Assembly (NCBI GenBank): GCA_013176395.1 | Contig: JABMLP010000026.1 | Span: forward strand, 248,001 to 312,000 | DNA length: 64,000 nucleotides | Source of the DNA: Venturia oleaginea | Lineage: Eukaryota; Ascomycota; Dothideomycetes; Venturiales; Venturiaceae | Direction of reading: 5' to 3' | In this document: one piece after another, positions 42,869 through 55,552 of the stretch | Layout of the letters: every line of letters starts with the position of its first letter | Position numbering within the stretch: position 1 is the stretch's first letter | Translations under genes and position numbers: made by a program | Notes under the pieces: model-generated | Seen by the model: only the letters and a program-made list of their open reading frames with translations | Told to the model about the DNA's origin: nothing | Databases searched by the model: none

Positions 42869-44729
42869 TTATTCCATACAAGAACCAGTACTCATCTCAA
42901 TAGACACGATGATAAGAGCAACTCCACAAGCCCGAGTACCACAGTCGCTACATTCCATCAGGAAATGAAAACCTTTGTGCCTCAGATTGCCACAGTTGAG
43001 TTCACATTCAACAGGATCACCGACTTTCAACAGCATACACTCGAATCCCACATGCCTACAATGAGTGTTGTAGTGCAAGCGGGCGATCCAAATGTTTCTT
43101 TGCGCTTCGGAAGCCCGTCCAACTTCTGCTCGTCTAGCGGCCATCATTCCAGCTCTTGAAAGAAGGCCAGCTTCATCTTGACGAACGCAAGTACATGTCT
43201 TCCAGGGCACACCACATAAGTAGCAGAATTCGGCCTTGCAGAGACACCTGCTCCAATCAGCTTGCGGACAAGAGAAAATTGACAGAATGACTTACGTGAT
43301 GTGATGACAGCCCACATTCAGCTCCACCAGATTATCGCATTTGAGACAAACCTGCCACTTTTCTGCTTTTCCATATTTGCGCAACTCATCCAGATCCTTG
43401 TCAGGAAGACAGACTTCATTTCCATGAGCTCTGGCGCGACATTTGATGCAGACATCCTCCTTACATCTGTCGCATGTAGCAGTATTGTCCTCTTGGTGAG
43501 TTCTTGGAGGCAGGAACTTTCCGCAGTCGACTGTCGGGCAATACACTGGGTTTTTCGTGTCTAGCTCCTCGATGCGCTCTTCGAAACGTTGTTTGAAGTC
43601 GCCAGAGAACAGTGTAAGCAGATATGCAATGGGAATTTTTTCTCGGCAACAACGTGGTGGAAATAATCACGCATCTCTCATGGACAGCGTAACTAGCTCT
43701 TTGATACACTCTTGGCAGTGATCATGGCCGCATCCTACAGTGATAGTCTCATCCTTTGGCTTCTTGTCCATATATGAACTGCAGCTCACCAGCTCTACAG
43801 CAGCACCACTCTCCAGTTTGCGTTTGGCCTGTGCAGGATTGCTGGCGGCGGAAATGTTACCAACGCCATCGAAAAGCCGCTTGTTCGAGCTTTGTGGTCT
43901 GGTAACTTTGGCACCCAAACTGTGCCCATGGTTGTAGCTCCTCAGTTCAGAAGCTGCTTCTGTTGCTTGTCTTTTGATGGATGGACACTGGAGACTGCCT
44001 TCGGACTCATCATGCTTTCGCTTAAGGCCCTTTGCTGCTTGTGCTCCTGCAACAGAAGAATTCTGGGGCTTTGTTCATGTTGGCAAAATCTCCGAGTGTG
44101 TTCGATCTGAATGTACACACCTGAGTATTGTTGACGCTCGCAGTGGTATTTCCTGGACCATTGACCGGGACATCCGGTTTGGAGGAAGCAGGCTTCGGCG
44201 CTTCAATCGTCAAACCGAACCCTGCTTTAGTACTGGACAGGGCAGTGTCATTCGACTGAGCTGGGTCCAAAGTTGGGTTTAGCGTAACGGCTCGAATGGC
44301 TGCTTGGAGGGCAGAAGGAACAGGTTCGGTATCTGAGCTCAGTTGCGTGAGGTGAGGAAGCTAAGTAATAGCGGTCATCTCTTGATCGATTAGACGACGT
44401 GCGTTTCCAATCTCTGCAGTGACGGCGTCTTCTCCAGCCAGACGACGCGCGAATTCCTGGTCTTTGACTGCCTGTCGCTCTTCTCGCATGGTGGCCATCA
44501 TCGCAGCCCGGTCGCTCTGGATCTGTGCTTGTTGTTCGTGCGTCATATCATTGGCGAGGCTCTGTGTTAATTCTCGGTCAACAAGTTCTTAATAAAACGT
44601 CCCATAGTCTCCTAACTGGTGTTCGAGCGCGAGCTGGTAGTCGGACTCGTGAGAGGTATCGGATACGAGTTCTTCTTGGGTGCAGGTCCATTGGAGGCCG
44701 GCGGCCACAATCCTATCTTGTCCGCTCAT
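42869..44729 (-). pseudogene. Decayed RBR (RING-IBR-RING) ubiquitin ligase gene
   Basis: Reading leftward from the ATG at 44729 (MSGQDRIVAAGLQWTCTQEE), one frame carries a clear RBR protein: an N-terminal helical region (QIQSDRAAMMATMREERQA), a damaged RING1 (CGHDHCQECIKEL), LFPPRCCREKIPIAYLL, an IBR (YCPTVDCGKFLPP, CDRCKEDVCIKCRARAHG) and the RING2 start CLCKAEFCYLCGVPWKTC after a good 48 bp intron. The frame is broken by TAA (44589-44591), TAG (44361-44363) and TGA (43667-43669). Each is one C-to-T change from CAA, CAG or CGA. A zinc-ligand position in RING1 is tyrosine (CSSYMDKK, expected C-x2-C). The intron near 44100 also leaves the frame out of phase unless a weaker site is used. The final RING2 cysteines look incomplete. 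The gene should not make a full ligase. Confidence 0.82.
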
Positions 44730-45868
44730 GACACTGGTTGTCGAGATGCATGTGTTGTTGTTGGCTGAAACTGTTACGACAATGAAGGCGAGGTGGGGTG
44801 TGAAAAGGCGATCAGATAAGTGGTGACTGGGATTGAGGTGAAGCGCGTGTTGAGACAAACCACTTGACATTGTGATCAATTGACGTCCGAGATTCAGAGG
44901 AAGCGCGATATCAGGTAAACAACGCGTGACCATCGCGAAGCCAGTGGCAAGTGAGGTGAAGAGTTTGGCAATCTTTCCATCTTCGCGCGCGTCAATTCAG
45001 AGCTCACTTCTCTTGATACATGCCATGATTGGATCTGTTTTGCTCCAAATACTGTAACCAGAACTGCCTTTCAAGTCTATGAGGGCTCTTTGAGGGCTCG
45101 AGTAGACGATGATTTCCCGAGTCTTCAGCTGTGGTTTCCACTGTTTGTACGCCCACCACAGGCAGCTTCTATCGGCGATGAATTGACGGGTACCGGCTCA
45201 TCAAATTTTCTAGAGAGTTTGATGGGCCTCCTCTAGTACTTGGGTATTCTCTTCAAGTATTTTTGTAAGCTGGGTCTTGGTGCCTAGAGCAACCCATGTT
45301 GAGTAGAGAAACGTAATCTTACTGGGAGCCACAAGTTCTTCGGAATTCAGCCTCGTACGGACCACGGGCTTTCGCTGAGTTTGGAGAGGTCACTCACCCC
45401 CGGGCCCTCGAGGAATGTATAGATGAAATCATGTAGGCTGGAATTCGCTGATTGTTCAAGAACTCGTAGACCTTCGTTGAAGAGGCATGGATAAGTCGTA
45501 TCTTTGGGATTGGAGATGGACAGCAGAGTGAACGGTTAAGAAGGAGAAGGCATCAGACGAAGAGAAAATGCCAATCTCAAATCACTCGAAAAGAAGATGC
45601 GCAAATGGAAGACGCTGAATTCGATATTGATGTTGGTGTTTTGTGAGCGCTGAAAGCAGCTCGCGTCCAGGCACAAAGGGCGTCCGCATGTGACATGGCC
45701 ACGGTATCTTCCGTCCCTCTTCAAGTTGGAAAAGATCGACCCCTACGTCAATCACCTCGAAACCTGGAATCTTGGTATCGAAGGTGGAATGAGACATTGT
45801 ACCATGGTGATCATGAAGACCACCTATGAGATGAGCAGTGATATCCAGTACCATACCCATCGTCCACC
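44730..45868. other. Intergenic region
   Basis: About 1.1 kb between the RBR pseudogene and the coiled-coil gene. The open frames on both strands lack domains and splice partners. No gene is supported. Confidence 0.45.
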
Positions 45869-47010
45869 ATGAGCTCCAAAAGCCTAAGTTCCTCCGAAAT
45901 ACCAGTAGAGCCCTCAGGGCCCGGCATTCGCAGGCAATCCTCTTCAGGCACATCTAGACAACGGCGAAAGACCAGCGAAGACAGTACCCCAACGACAAGA
46001 GTCCTCGACAGACGCACAAACACTTTAGAGAAGCGATCGCCGAGGAAGATTAGTCGCGGGAATGTGAACAGAGGCAGAGATTTAAGTGCCGACACTGATG
46101 CTGAGGATGGATACGCCATTGGCAATGAAGTGCAAGCATTGAAGAAGAAGGTCAGGAGAATTGAGTTGCAGCTCGGCGAGATTCTGGAGGGCAGCTTTAG
46201 GGAAGGCCGCGGCAAGCAGAGACAAAAGGTGGAGAAAGAAGATCAAGCGTCGGCAAAGTCAAGGGACAAGGAGTTCGCCAATCTTCAACAAGAGCTGGAA
46301 GCTGCTCGTGAGGAGCTCTCGTCATTGCACGAACGCGAAGACAATCAGACCGCAATCTCGAGGGGGAAAACGCCTACCAACCCCTTTGACGATGTAGAAG
46401 AAATTCCCCGTCTGCCTCCCGGAATGGAAGCACGACGAAGAACATTAGGCAGGGCGGTCACATTGAGTGGGAGATACGGCATTCCGTTGCCGGCGACGGT
46501 GAAGGCAGCAGATTTAGAGACTATCAAGCGAGGCATAAATTCGGCTCAGAATTTGGCCAGGAGCTTCATGGATGAAAAGAGGACGACTGCCACGTTCAGG
46601 AAGGAGATCAGTAAGCTAATCTCTGACAGCTGTCGTTTACATTATATCTCGATTGTTCCTAACACAGTCTAGACACCGTAGCCTCTTCCCCCTCAGAATC
46701 ACCGACCTCTTGGACCTCCTGGATTGGTGGATATACCCTCTCCATCGCTCGAGCGGTGGATAAATTACAGCTGAGCACTACGGTGGAGACGTCCTCAACT
46801 TTACAACCAAGACTACTCCTCACAGGGGGTGCTGGCGGCAGGTCAGATATCGGCTCTACAGCTGGTCGGCGGAAACCACGCAAGCTGGAAATGCGAAGCG
46901 GGAGTGCAGCCAGGCCTCCTACTCAGGCAAAGAGCAATCGGAGCGCTTCACAGGTTGCGCAAACCACCAATGGAGATTTCTTCGCCGGTCATGTACAGGA
47001 ATCATTATAG
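45869..47010 (+). CDS. Unknown fungal protein with a central coiled coil
   Basis: Two exons (45869-46610, 46673-47010) give 359 residues. The nearer AG of the acceptor pair would put a stop at once, so the downstream CTAG acceptor is used, restoring NTVASSPSESPTSWTSWIGG. Residues 1-85 are Ser/Arg-rich and disordered. Residues about 90-160 are a likely coiled coil (NEVQALKKKVRRIELQLGEI, FANLQQELEAAREELSSLHE). Then comes an ordered-looking part (NPFDDVEEIPRLPPGMEARR, LARSFMDEKRTTATFRKEI) with a short hydrophobic segment after the splice (SWIGGYTLSIARAVDKL). The tail is basic and polar. I do not recognise a family and assign no function. Confidence 0.68.
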
Positions 47011-47518
47011 CCCAATATTGATTAAAGATAAAATAGCAATGCACTTAGTCTTATTTTGGCGGTCAATAATGATTTTTCTCAACTCCATCGTTGTCGCCAA
47101 CAATACTGATGCTGCTGATGTCGACATTCAATTAGTAGACAAGGCCTGTTTTGCAATGAACAGCTGCAGTTTCCGTCTTCTAGTGCAAAGGCATAATTAC
47201 AGACTAGTTTGTGCGAAGTCAGCAACATTAAATCAGGCACCAAGGATGAAATCGAGCATTTATTTCCCTTCTGGTAAGTGTCGCACTGGATTCTCCAAAA
47301 GTTCTAGTTTGCTACGCTACTGCCCCACGATGATGATCGGCAATATGCCCGTACTTAAACTCCACACCTTGAAGGGATACGAGGAACCTCACCTTTTCGA
47401 GCAAGGCGACTGCTTTCGCAAGATACGAGGAACCTTGCTTCCAGAAAGCGGTTTCTGACTTTTGTATAATAAAGGCTTGCCTCCATTCTTGACCATCATA
47501 TTCTCCCCACGCCCGATC
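47011..47518. other. Intergenic region
   Basis: About 500 bp, A+T-richer in its first half, between two rightward genes. No feature is supported. Confidence 0.45.
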
Positions 47519-48970
47519 ATGGATCCACAAGAAAACTGGAAGGCCGTCGAAGCTGGGAGAGAGAATACAATCGACAATGCAGACGATGAAACACTACCAG
47601 CATACGAAGCGAAAGACTCTGTAAAACCATCGTCTGTATCTCAAGTCTCCCTGCCAGCTACGCCACCAGCATATCCCGAAAGTCATTATCCGGCAGCGCC
47701 ATCCAACTTACCGGAAAGATATTCTCCAGCTCTTGGACCAAGCGTATCCTCTCCATTCAACTTCCCCACGACAGATCTACCAGCGTATTCCGATCCAATC
47801 CCAACGCAAAGACCGATTGCTGTCCCTCAACGATGGCCTGAACCTTCAGCACCATTTCTGCCCTCTTATGCCCCGGTCCTCCTCCACTACGGTATCCCTG
47901 CCAAAACATTTCGCTCATTTCTCGACACGCTTTCCGCCTTTTTAACCGCCAAAGTATCGAAACGCGCAATTAGTCATGCCAGCGATATCGCAGCTTCGGT
48001 AGGCCGTGTGCCCAAGCAGTTGGGAAAGGATCTTGTAGCTCAAGCCAAAGACACTAGCCGAGGCATTGCCTCGAGTGCTAAAAACGGTAATCCAATGGGT
48101 GTCGTGGGAGGTCTTGTTGGTGGTACTTTCGGTATGACCGTTGGTGTAGCTCTTCGAACCGTCAATTCAATCTTTCAGCTTCCTGCAGCCGCTGCAATGG
48201 CTGCATCAAGTCCAAAAACACCGCGAGGGAGGGCAGAATTGTATATCGCAACGGCGAATCGAGACTGGTTTGGACCAAGGGGGTTGAACGCACGCCTTTT
48301 GGGTACAACCGAGTTGACGAATCTGCTCGGTATTGCGGCGGCTGATTTCCTGGTCGCGGCTGGACCAGCTGTCTCCACGGGAAATACTGATGAAAAATTA
48401 AGGACATTGAGGGGTTGGATTGCTGATCTTGAAGTTCTGGATAGTTGGCGTGATTGGGGAACTTTGAGCAGGAGAGATACACCATCGACAATGCCGGATC
48501 CTCAAGCTGTCAATACTTCCGATGCTTTCTCCGTCGAGACTGGCAGTACTGCAAGTGGTCCCGTTGTTGGAGCAAATACGCCATTGACATCGCGAGATAT
48601 GAAGAAAGATATCGAAATTACCAGTCCGAGCCCCATATCACCTGTTGACACGACTAGTACCTTCTCTGCTTCCCCCGTCGACACAACAAGTGCCTTCTCA
48701 ATCACACCGAATCGAGAAGACGTCAACAGAAAAAATGCCCTCTCTGTCGAGCCAAAGGATAATGTGGACACTACTAGTGCCTTCTCAGACGGAGGAGAAG
48801 GCTCTATTGCTGCGGGCAAGCGACCTGTCCAATCTCTTGGCCAGGAAAAAGGAGCATCAATACCTCCTGGATCGTTACGACTGGGTGTTTCAACGCTATG
48901 GCTTGTACTCCTGCCCGCTGAACGTACATCGGGTGGGAAGGAAAAGGGTGGGAAATTGCAGAAGAACTGA
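47519..48970 (+). CDS. Unknown fungal protein, proline-rich with glycine-rich core; possible 3' frameshift
   Basis: An ORF of 483 residues from the ATG at 47519 (MDPQENWKAVEAGRENTI). Residues 20-120 are Pro/Ser-rich with PPAY-type motifs. The core, about 125-330, looks folded: LHYGIPAKTFRSFLDTLSAF, a glycine-rich hydrophobic stretch GVVGGLVGGTFGMTVGVALR, YIATANRDWFGPRGLNARLL, and TLRGWIADLEVLDSWRDWG. The Ser/Thr tail has near repeats of VDTTSAFS. The last 50 residues look unnatural, while the +2 frame over the same bases (to 49010) reads KEHQYLLDRYDWVFQRYGLY, far more protein-like. An indel or unrecognised intron near 48770-48830 is therefore likely. No named family is recognised. Confidence 0.7.
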   Translation: MDPQENWKAVEAGRENTIDNADDETLPAYEAKDSVKPSSVSQVSLPATPPAYPESHYPAAPSNLPERYSPALGPSVSSPFNFPTTDLPAYSDPIPTQRPIAVPQRWPEPSAPFLPSYAPVLLHYGIPAKTFRSFLDTLSAFLTAKVSKRAISHASDIAASVGRVPKQLGKDLVAQAKDTSRGIASSAKNGNPMGVVGGLVGGTFGMTVGVALRTVNSIFQLPAAAAMAASSPKTPRGRAELYIATANRDWFGPRGLNARLLGTTELTNLLGIAAADFLVAAGPAVSTGNTDEKLRTLRGWIADLEVLDSWRDWGTLSRRDTPSTMPDPQAVNTSDAFSVETGSTASGPVVGANTPLTSRDMKKDIEITSPSPISPVDTTSTFSASPVDTTSAFSITPNREDVNRKNALSVEPKDNVDTTSAFSDGGEGSIAAGKRPVQSLGQEKGASIPPGSLRLGVSTLWLVLLPAERTSGGKEKGGKLQKN

Positions 48971-49257
48971 TGAATACGTCCCGTCGATTTCCATGACTGC
49001 TAAAGAATGAGCCAAAAGTGGGTCTGCCATTGACTCCTTGATCCTGATATCCCCCAACTATCTTTCCGTCTATTTTTCTCCATTCTCCAATTCTGAGAAT
49101 CGAAAATGCCCGAGGCGAAAGTCGGAAATCGAAGGCCAAGCTGAGATCAAGAATATCAGCGAGAGAAGCAGAATCTACGGACATTGCTTTTCGCTTTCTA
49201 CGGAAATAGCAATGCTTTATACCCCAGTCATTTTCCTATACCAGCACAAATGAAGGA

Positions 49258-49398
49258 GACACGATGGTGTAATGGCTAGCACGTCAGACCTGTGATTGAC
49301 TGTGCATCACGGTCCGTCAGTCCTGCTCGGTTGAGAGGGCACCGGCGTGTACCCCCGGTGGGCTTCTGGATATCTCAGTTCGATCCTGAGTCGTGTTG
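49258..49398 (+). tRNA. tRNA-like locus, possibly tRNA-His(GTG), with a long structured insert
   Basis: Acceptor arms GACACGA (49258-49264) and TCGTGTT (49391-49397) pair. A normal D arm follows (TGGTGTAATGGCTAGCAC, also an A box), and the T arm is perfect (CTCAG-TTCGATC-CTGAG, also a B box). TTTTT at 49403-49407 is a Pol III terminator. TCAGA could pair with TCTGG as anticodon stem, leaving about 68 nt as an intron. The intron contains ATCAC, which can pair with the candidate anticodon GTGAT as tRNA introns do, plus a CACCGG/CCGGTG hairpin. One extra C in the anticodon arm spoils a perfect fold, so the identity is unsure. It could instead be a damaged tRNA gene or a tRNA-derived short interspersed element. 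Confidence 0.45.
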
Positions 49399-49649
49399 TT
49401 CCTTTTTGCTCATAACGGTTTGCTCCCAATGATTATAGTAGACTGGAATCAGGTTTCAAGTCTGCGTTTGCAAATCCTATTTATGCCACTAGGAAGGTTT
49501 AGTTGAGTTGAGCTGGAAGAGAGGAGAGATTAGGAATAGTCCGAATGAAGAAGACAGAGAACATGAATACAAGAAGCTAGGAAGAAGATGAATCGTATAC
49601 TTGATCTACATCGTCTCCCCCCCTCTTCACCAATCTTCCATCCAACCAT

Positions 49650-51569
<1,920 letters not shown>

Positions 51570-53121
51570 TTTGCAGTTTCCTAGCTACACACAGGATAAC
51601 GAGTGTGGTTTGAAGGATTCCTCGGTAGCATAAGAGAAAGAGTGACTGAAGAGCGAAACGTGTAGCATGAAAATGAACTTAAAGGAAAATCCAGCGATGA
51701 AGGGAATAGACAGAGCCTCTAGAACCGACGTTGCGAGAGATAAAAGTGTTTGCACATGTTGAGCTCGCTACTTAGACGTAACAATCTCGATGAGTAGTCA
51801 ACGGGCGTACTATTCCAACCCAATAATGAGTCCTGGAAACTAGTCTTTGAGTAGATTATAAGACAATACCAGGTTGGGGGGCAAATTGAACTGGATTATG
51901 GATGAACGTCATTACACTAAGCTGCATATTGTTAAAGTTGTAGAAGAAAGAGCGTCTCCAGACGTCGAATGAAAGAAACAAAGTATTCTAGTCATGAATA
52001 CGCTCGTATTGGCTGACCAGTATCGGACGAAGGCTGAGACGAAGGCTGTGATATGTGACTGGCGCGTTTCGAAGAGATGGGTACCGAGAGATGTGTTGCG
52101 AAGTTGAGTAATGGGTCTGCGTTGGCCGTGATCGAGGGGAACATGATGACTGACTGACTCTTTTCACGTTGAGCATAGGACATTCGTTCGTTTCTGTTCG
52201 AACGATCATATGTCTTTATATCAAAATTTGCTCATCCCCGAGCAGAATGATCGCAATCACTTGTAGTAATAAATACCATCCCACAACGCATGCCATGAAC
52301 ACCCAACCGAAATCAATTCGGAGTGCGCACGCTAACAGAACCACTGTACCTCGCCAAAAGTGAAAAAACAGGTGTTTTCTCGATACATAAGATTTTTCGG
52401 TTGGTATCGTGAGTTGCCGATCAACGGCTGTAAATATTTGACAGCGTAACAGGGCTAGACCACCTCCTATCAGCTTGTGAAATTGCGAGAAATATCAGGG
52501 GCTGCATCTTGTCTACGGTAGGTATTTATTAGTTACGCTGATGGATAGATCAAAATATTCATGTAAGAATCTTGTAGTATAGGCTGTAGGCAATTGCTGA
52601 TCTTTGTTATTAGAATCGACTGTGACGCTCAGCTTGGATGTTGGCTGTGCACACTATGCCCAGTTTGAATTCCAAAGAAAGAATAGAAGGAAGAGATCCA
52701 TCCCCAACAAGTTCCCCAATCATCGAACATACTTTTCCCAAATGACGCTAAGTACACATACATGTCTAGATTGATCCTGCCAGATCCAGCGTTCACAACC
52801 ACTTTCGGCCAATCGGCTCACCAATTGGGATGTCAGATCCAATCTATGTTCAATCTGTGGAAGAGCAAGGACCTACGGTTCCCCTGTCCGTTTACTGCTT
52901 TCCCTTCCCATTTCTTCTACCGTACCATGGCAACGTTGAAACGCCCGTACATCATACAAAGACTGAAAGGTCACCTGCCTGTTTTTACAGAGGCTATCAC
53001 GAGAGGCAGCCGCAGATCAAATCGATTGGATAAAACCCAATTTCCCAGACGACAAAAGCCCAAGTAGTTCGCGGAAGAGAGTGTTTAGAAAATAACTTCC
53101 TTTGACACATAAAAAACCCGA
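51570..53121. other. Divergent intergenic region
   Basis: 1.55 kb between the esterase start and the small secreted protein start. Candidate frames (for example 52762-53067) show no domain. Both promoters should lie here. Confidence 0.45.
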
Positions 53122-53746
53122 ATGTCGTCCTTACTCCTCGCCTCCCTGCTCGCTGCCTTCACCCTAGCCTGCACCATCCCACCCAACCAACTCCCAAACA
53201 CCATTACCCAAGGCTTCTCCATCCAAATGCAAAATGCTTCGTACCCCGCCATCCATAAACGCTACATGAATCTCTTCCAATGGGGCGGCGGAATTGACCA
53301 GCATCTTTTCGTCTCACCCTCCGGCAACGCCACGTCCGAATTCACCCTCATAAACGGTGTTCTCACACTGCCGTGGAGTCCCGTCCGACGTGCCCTGATT
53401 GATTTGGAGTATAACAGTCAAGACAACACAACCAAGATATTCATGACGGATCGGGATGGACCGAGGGGCGTTTTCGATGTCGTGTACTGGTGTAACAAAG
53501 AGACGGATGCCTTGCAGATGGAATTGAAGGTTAAGAGTCATGGAGACATTGAGATGGGTGGCGACATGGGGGTCAAGCCTTTTGGTGATAAATTCGATTT
53601 TCGGTACAGGGCTTTTGGTGCTTCGAGTAAGTTGGACGTGAGTCGTGGAGCTGAGGATTTTGCTAACGTGTTTAGTTTTTGATTCGTATAACTACTGGAT
53701 AAAGGTTACTATGGTTATTATTCCATCTGCTAAAAAGGATGCATAA
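53122..53746 (+). CDS. Small secreted protein, fungal conserved family
   Basis: Two exons (53122-53626, 53676-53746) with a 49 bp intron (GTAAGT...TTGCTAACGTGTTTAG) give 191 residues. A signal peptide covers residues 1-17 (SSLLLASLLAAFTLAC). The mature part has a beta-rich look: IPPNQLPNTITQGFSIQMQN, YMNLFQWGGGIDQHLFVSP, TKIFMTDRDGPRGVFDVVYW and FDFRYRAFGA. This fits a widespread family of fungal secreted proteins (a DUF-type family, DUF7909-like from memory). The splice replaces a polar run-on by YWIKVTMVIIPS, which better fits a beta-sheet protein. Several N-glycosylation sites are present. Function unknown; a role in secretion at host or substrate surfaces is possible only. Confidence 0.78.
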
Positions 53747-54293
53747 TCTGCACGTGCTGGCATCTGAGTTGGAAGGGATGGAGGATGAGTGATGTTGACG
53801 ATTGTCGAACCAGTTCCATGAGATGAGGTAATGTAATTAAGTACTCGTACTGTAATTATAGGCAATGTATTATTGGAGCAAGCAACAAAAGACTAGTCGC
53901 TCCGCGTTCGAGGTTCCGACAGCACAAGTACCGATCAACTCTCACACCAGTCAGCTTTCCCCCTCGTAGTGCCCAGCAAAAAGATAATCACCAAGCCCGG
54001 AGGATGGTTGTTTACGAAAACGTCATGTCGTGACCCCCCACCCCAGGATAGGGCTAGAAGTTTTTCTTCGTATGCGATGGTTTCAATCGGTCGATCGTGA
54101 GTGCCAATTCGCTCGATTCGTAATGAAGACGGGGGAGTTCGAAAAATATATTGTAATAAGGTGTCTAGAGCATTCGCTATCTTTGATTCTGTCTTTCCTT
54201 CTCTGTCTGTTTCGTTGCATCTCTACTTCTTCACGACTCAAGTTCCTGAGGAGGTCATGAAACGGATACTTGATTTCCGAAGTGTTAGACTAT
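53747..54293. other. Convergent intergenic region
   Basis: Holds the 3' ends of the small secreted protein (rightward) and the FAD monooxygenase (leftward). No other feature seen. Confidence 0.5.
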
Positions 54294-55552
54294 CTAAACT
54301 GTCGGCGAATTCTCATCGATTTTGATGCCCATCTCTCTCGTGACCGTTCCATAACTCGTAGCAACTGCTTCACTGCTATATACTCTCATCTCTTTCTCAT
54401 AAGCTGCCGTGAGCCCATCCTTGAAACCACCAGCCTCTGCAATTAATTTGCCGAGTAGTGCAGAATCTCTCACTGCAGTATTTGCGCCGATGCCTCCAGC
54501 GGGTGTCATCGAATGAACGGCGTCTCCGATCACAGTGACCCGAGGCGAGTTTGGCCATTCTGGAACACCAGAAGGAGTGGAGCAGGTGATTTTCCTGTGT
54601 TGACTCTTGTCAGCAGAGCTCTCTCCAGAGCTCGGAATTGTTAGTCTTACCAGAAAGCTGCCTGCTCATCGTTCATGTTATCGAACAGAGACCGGACTCG
54701 AGGATGCCACTTCGCAGTCAACGAGCGCGCGATTTGGGCTGCCGCTTTCCCAGTAATGGAATAATCGTCATTTGGTGCTTTGATAACGCCCGCAGGGCCA
54801 GCCATTGTCCAACCTAACTGCTCGTCGTCCAGAGTTCCGGGCCTTACATTGGTGATTACAGACACTTTGCCATTGTCATTCGACTCATCTGTGAGATGGA
54901 ACACACCTTCTCCCAGATTTTTGAATGCCCAAGCAGGAGCTTGTCCGTGTATACCTCTTGCGCCCGTGTCAAATGTCTTTATCTTTCCATTAGACAGCTG
55001 TTTTGCAACCTTTGAATATATTCCCTCGCCCCCAATTAACATATCACCTTCCTCGGATTTGGAACCATCTGCAAAGGTCGCAATGACGCCAGAGGATGTC
55101 AACTCATAGCCTGTGACGTGGTGAGACCATTGGACAAAAGGTTCGCATCCAGACATGAATATCTTCCTCATGTCACCTCTTGAGATGCCAATGACCTTCC
55201 CATCACGAGATGTAAACGTCTCTTTCGGTGGTTTCAGTCTTTCGTCCTTCTTTGGCTCTTCCTTCTTCTCAACGACTTGTCCTGTCAACGCATCTACTTG
55301 AGCAAAGCCACTACCACCCGTCTTCCCGCACGTGTCCCAGAAGGTCTTCCATAGCTCGGGTTCTAAAGCAGACTCTATAGCATCCAGCCCTTCTGTTGAC
55401 AGACGCAGCCTGTATCCTTGGCCGCGGAAGGAGATGGAAGCATCGCGCTCATACACGATGAAAGGGATAGAGGCTCGTCGGAGGGATTGTGCGAGTAGGA
55501 GGGAGGCAAGACCTGCGCCCGCGATGAGGATAGGTTTTCGTGTCGGAGACAT
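54294..55552 (-). CDS. FAD-dependent monooxygenase (aromatic hydroxylase type)
   Basis: Two exons (55552-54651, 54594-54294) with a 56 bp intron give 400 residues. The N-terminus has the dinucleotide-binding fold KPILIAGAGLASLLLAQSLR followed by an acidic strand end (FIVYERD) and the GYRLRLSTEGLDAI segment. ISRGDMRKIFM occupies the place of the second FAD/NADPH motif, and GDAVHSMTPAGGIGANTAVR is the third FAD motif (GD near the C-terminus). Family members add one oxygen atom to aromatic or polyketide-type substrates using NAD(P)H; the substrate here is unknown. No biosynthetic backbone gene is nearby. An in-frame upstream extension exists, but the ATG at 55552 places the fold at the usual distance from the start. 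Confidence 0.88.

Noticed and set aside
44361..44591. Introns removing the TAA and TAG in the RBR gene
   Set aside because: The only intervals that would remove them are too short (about 29 nt) or lack acceptable donor sites, so nonsense mutation is the simpler reading.
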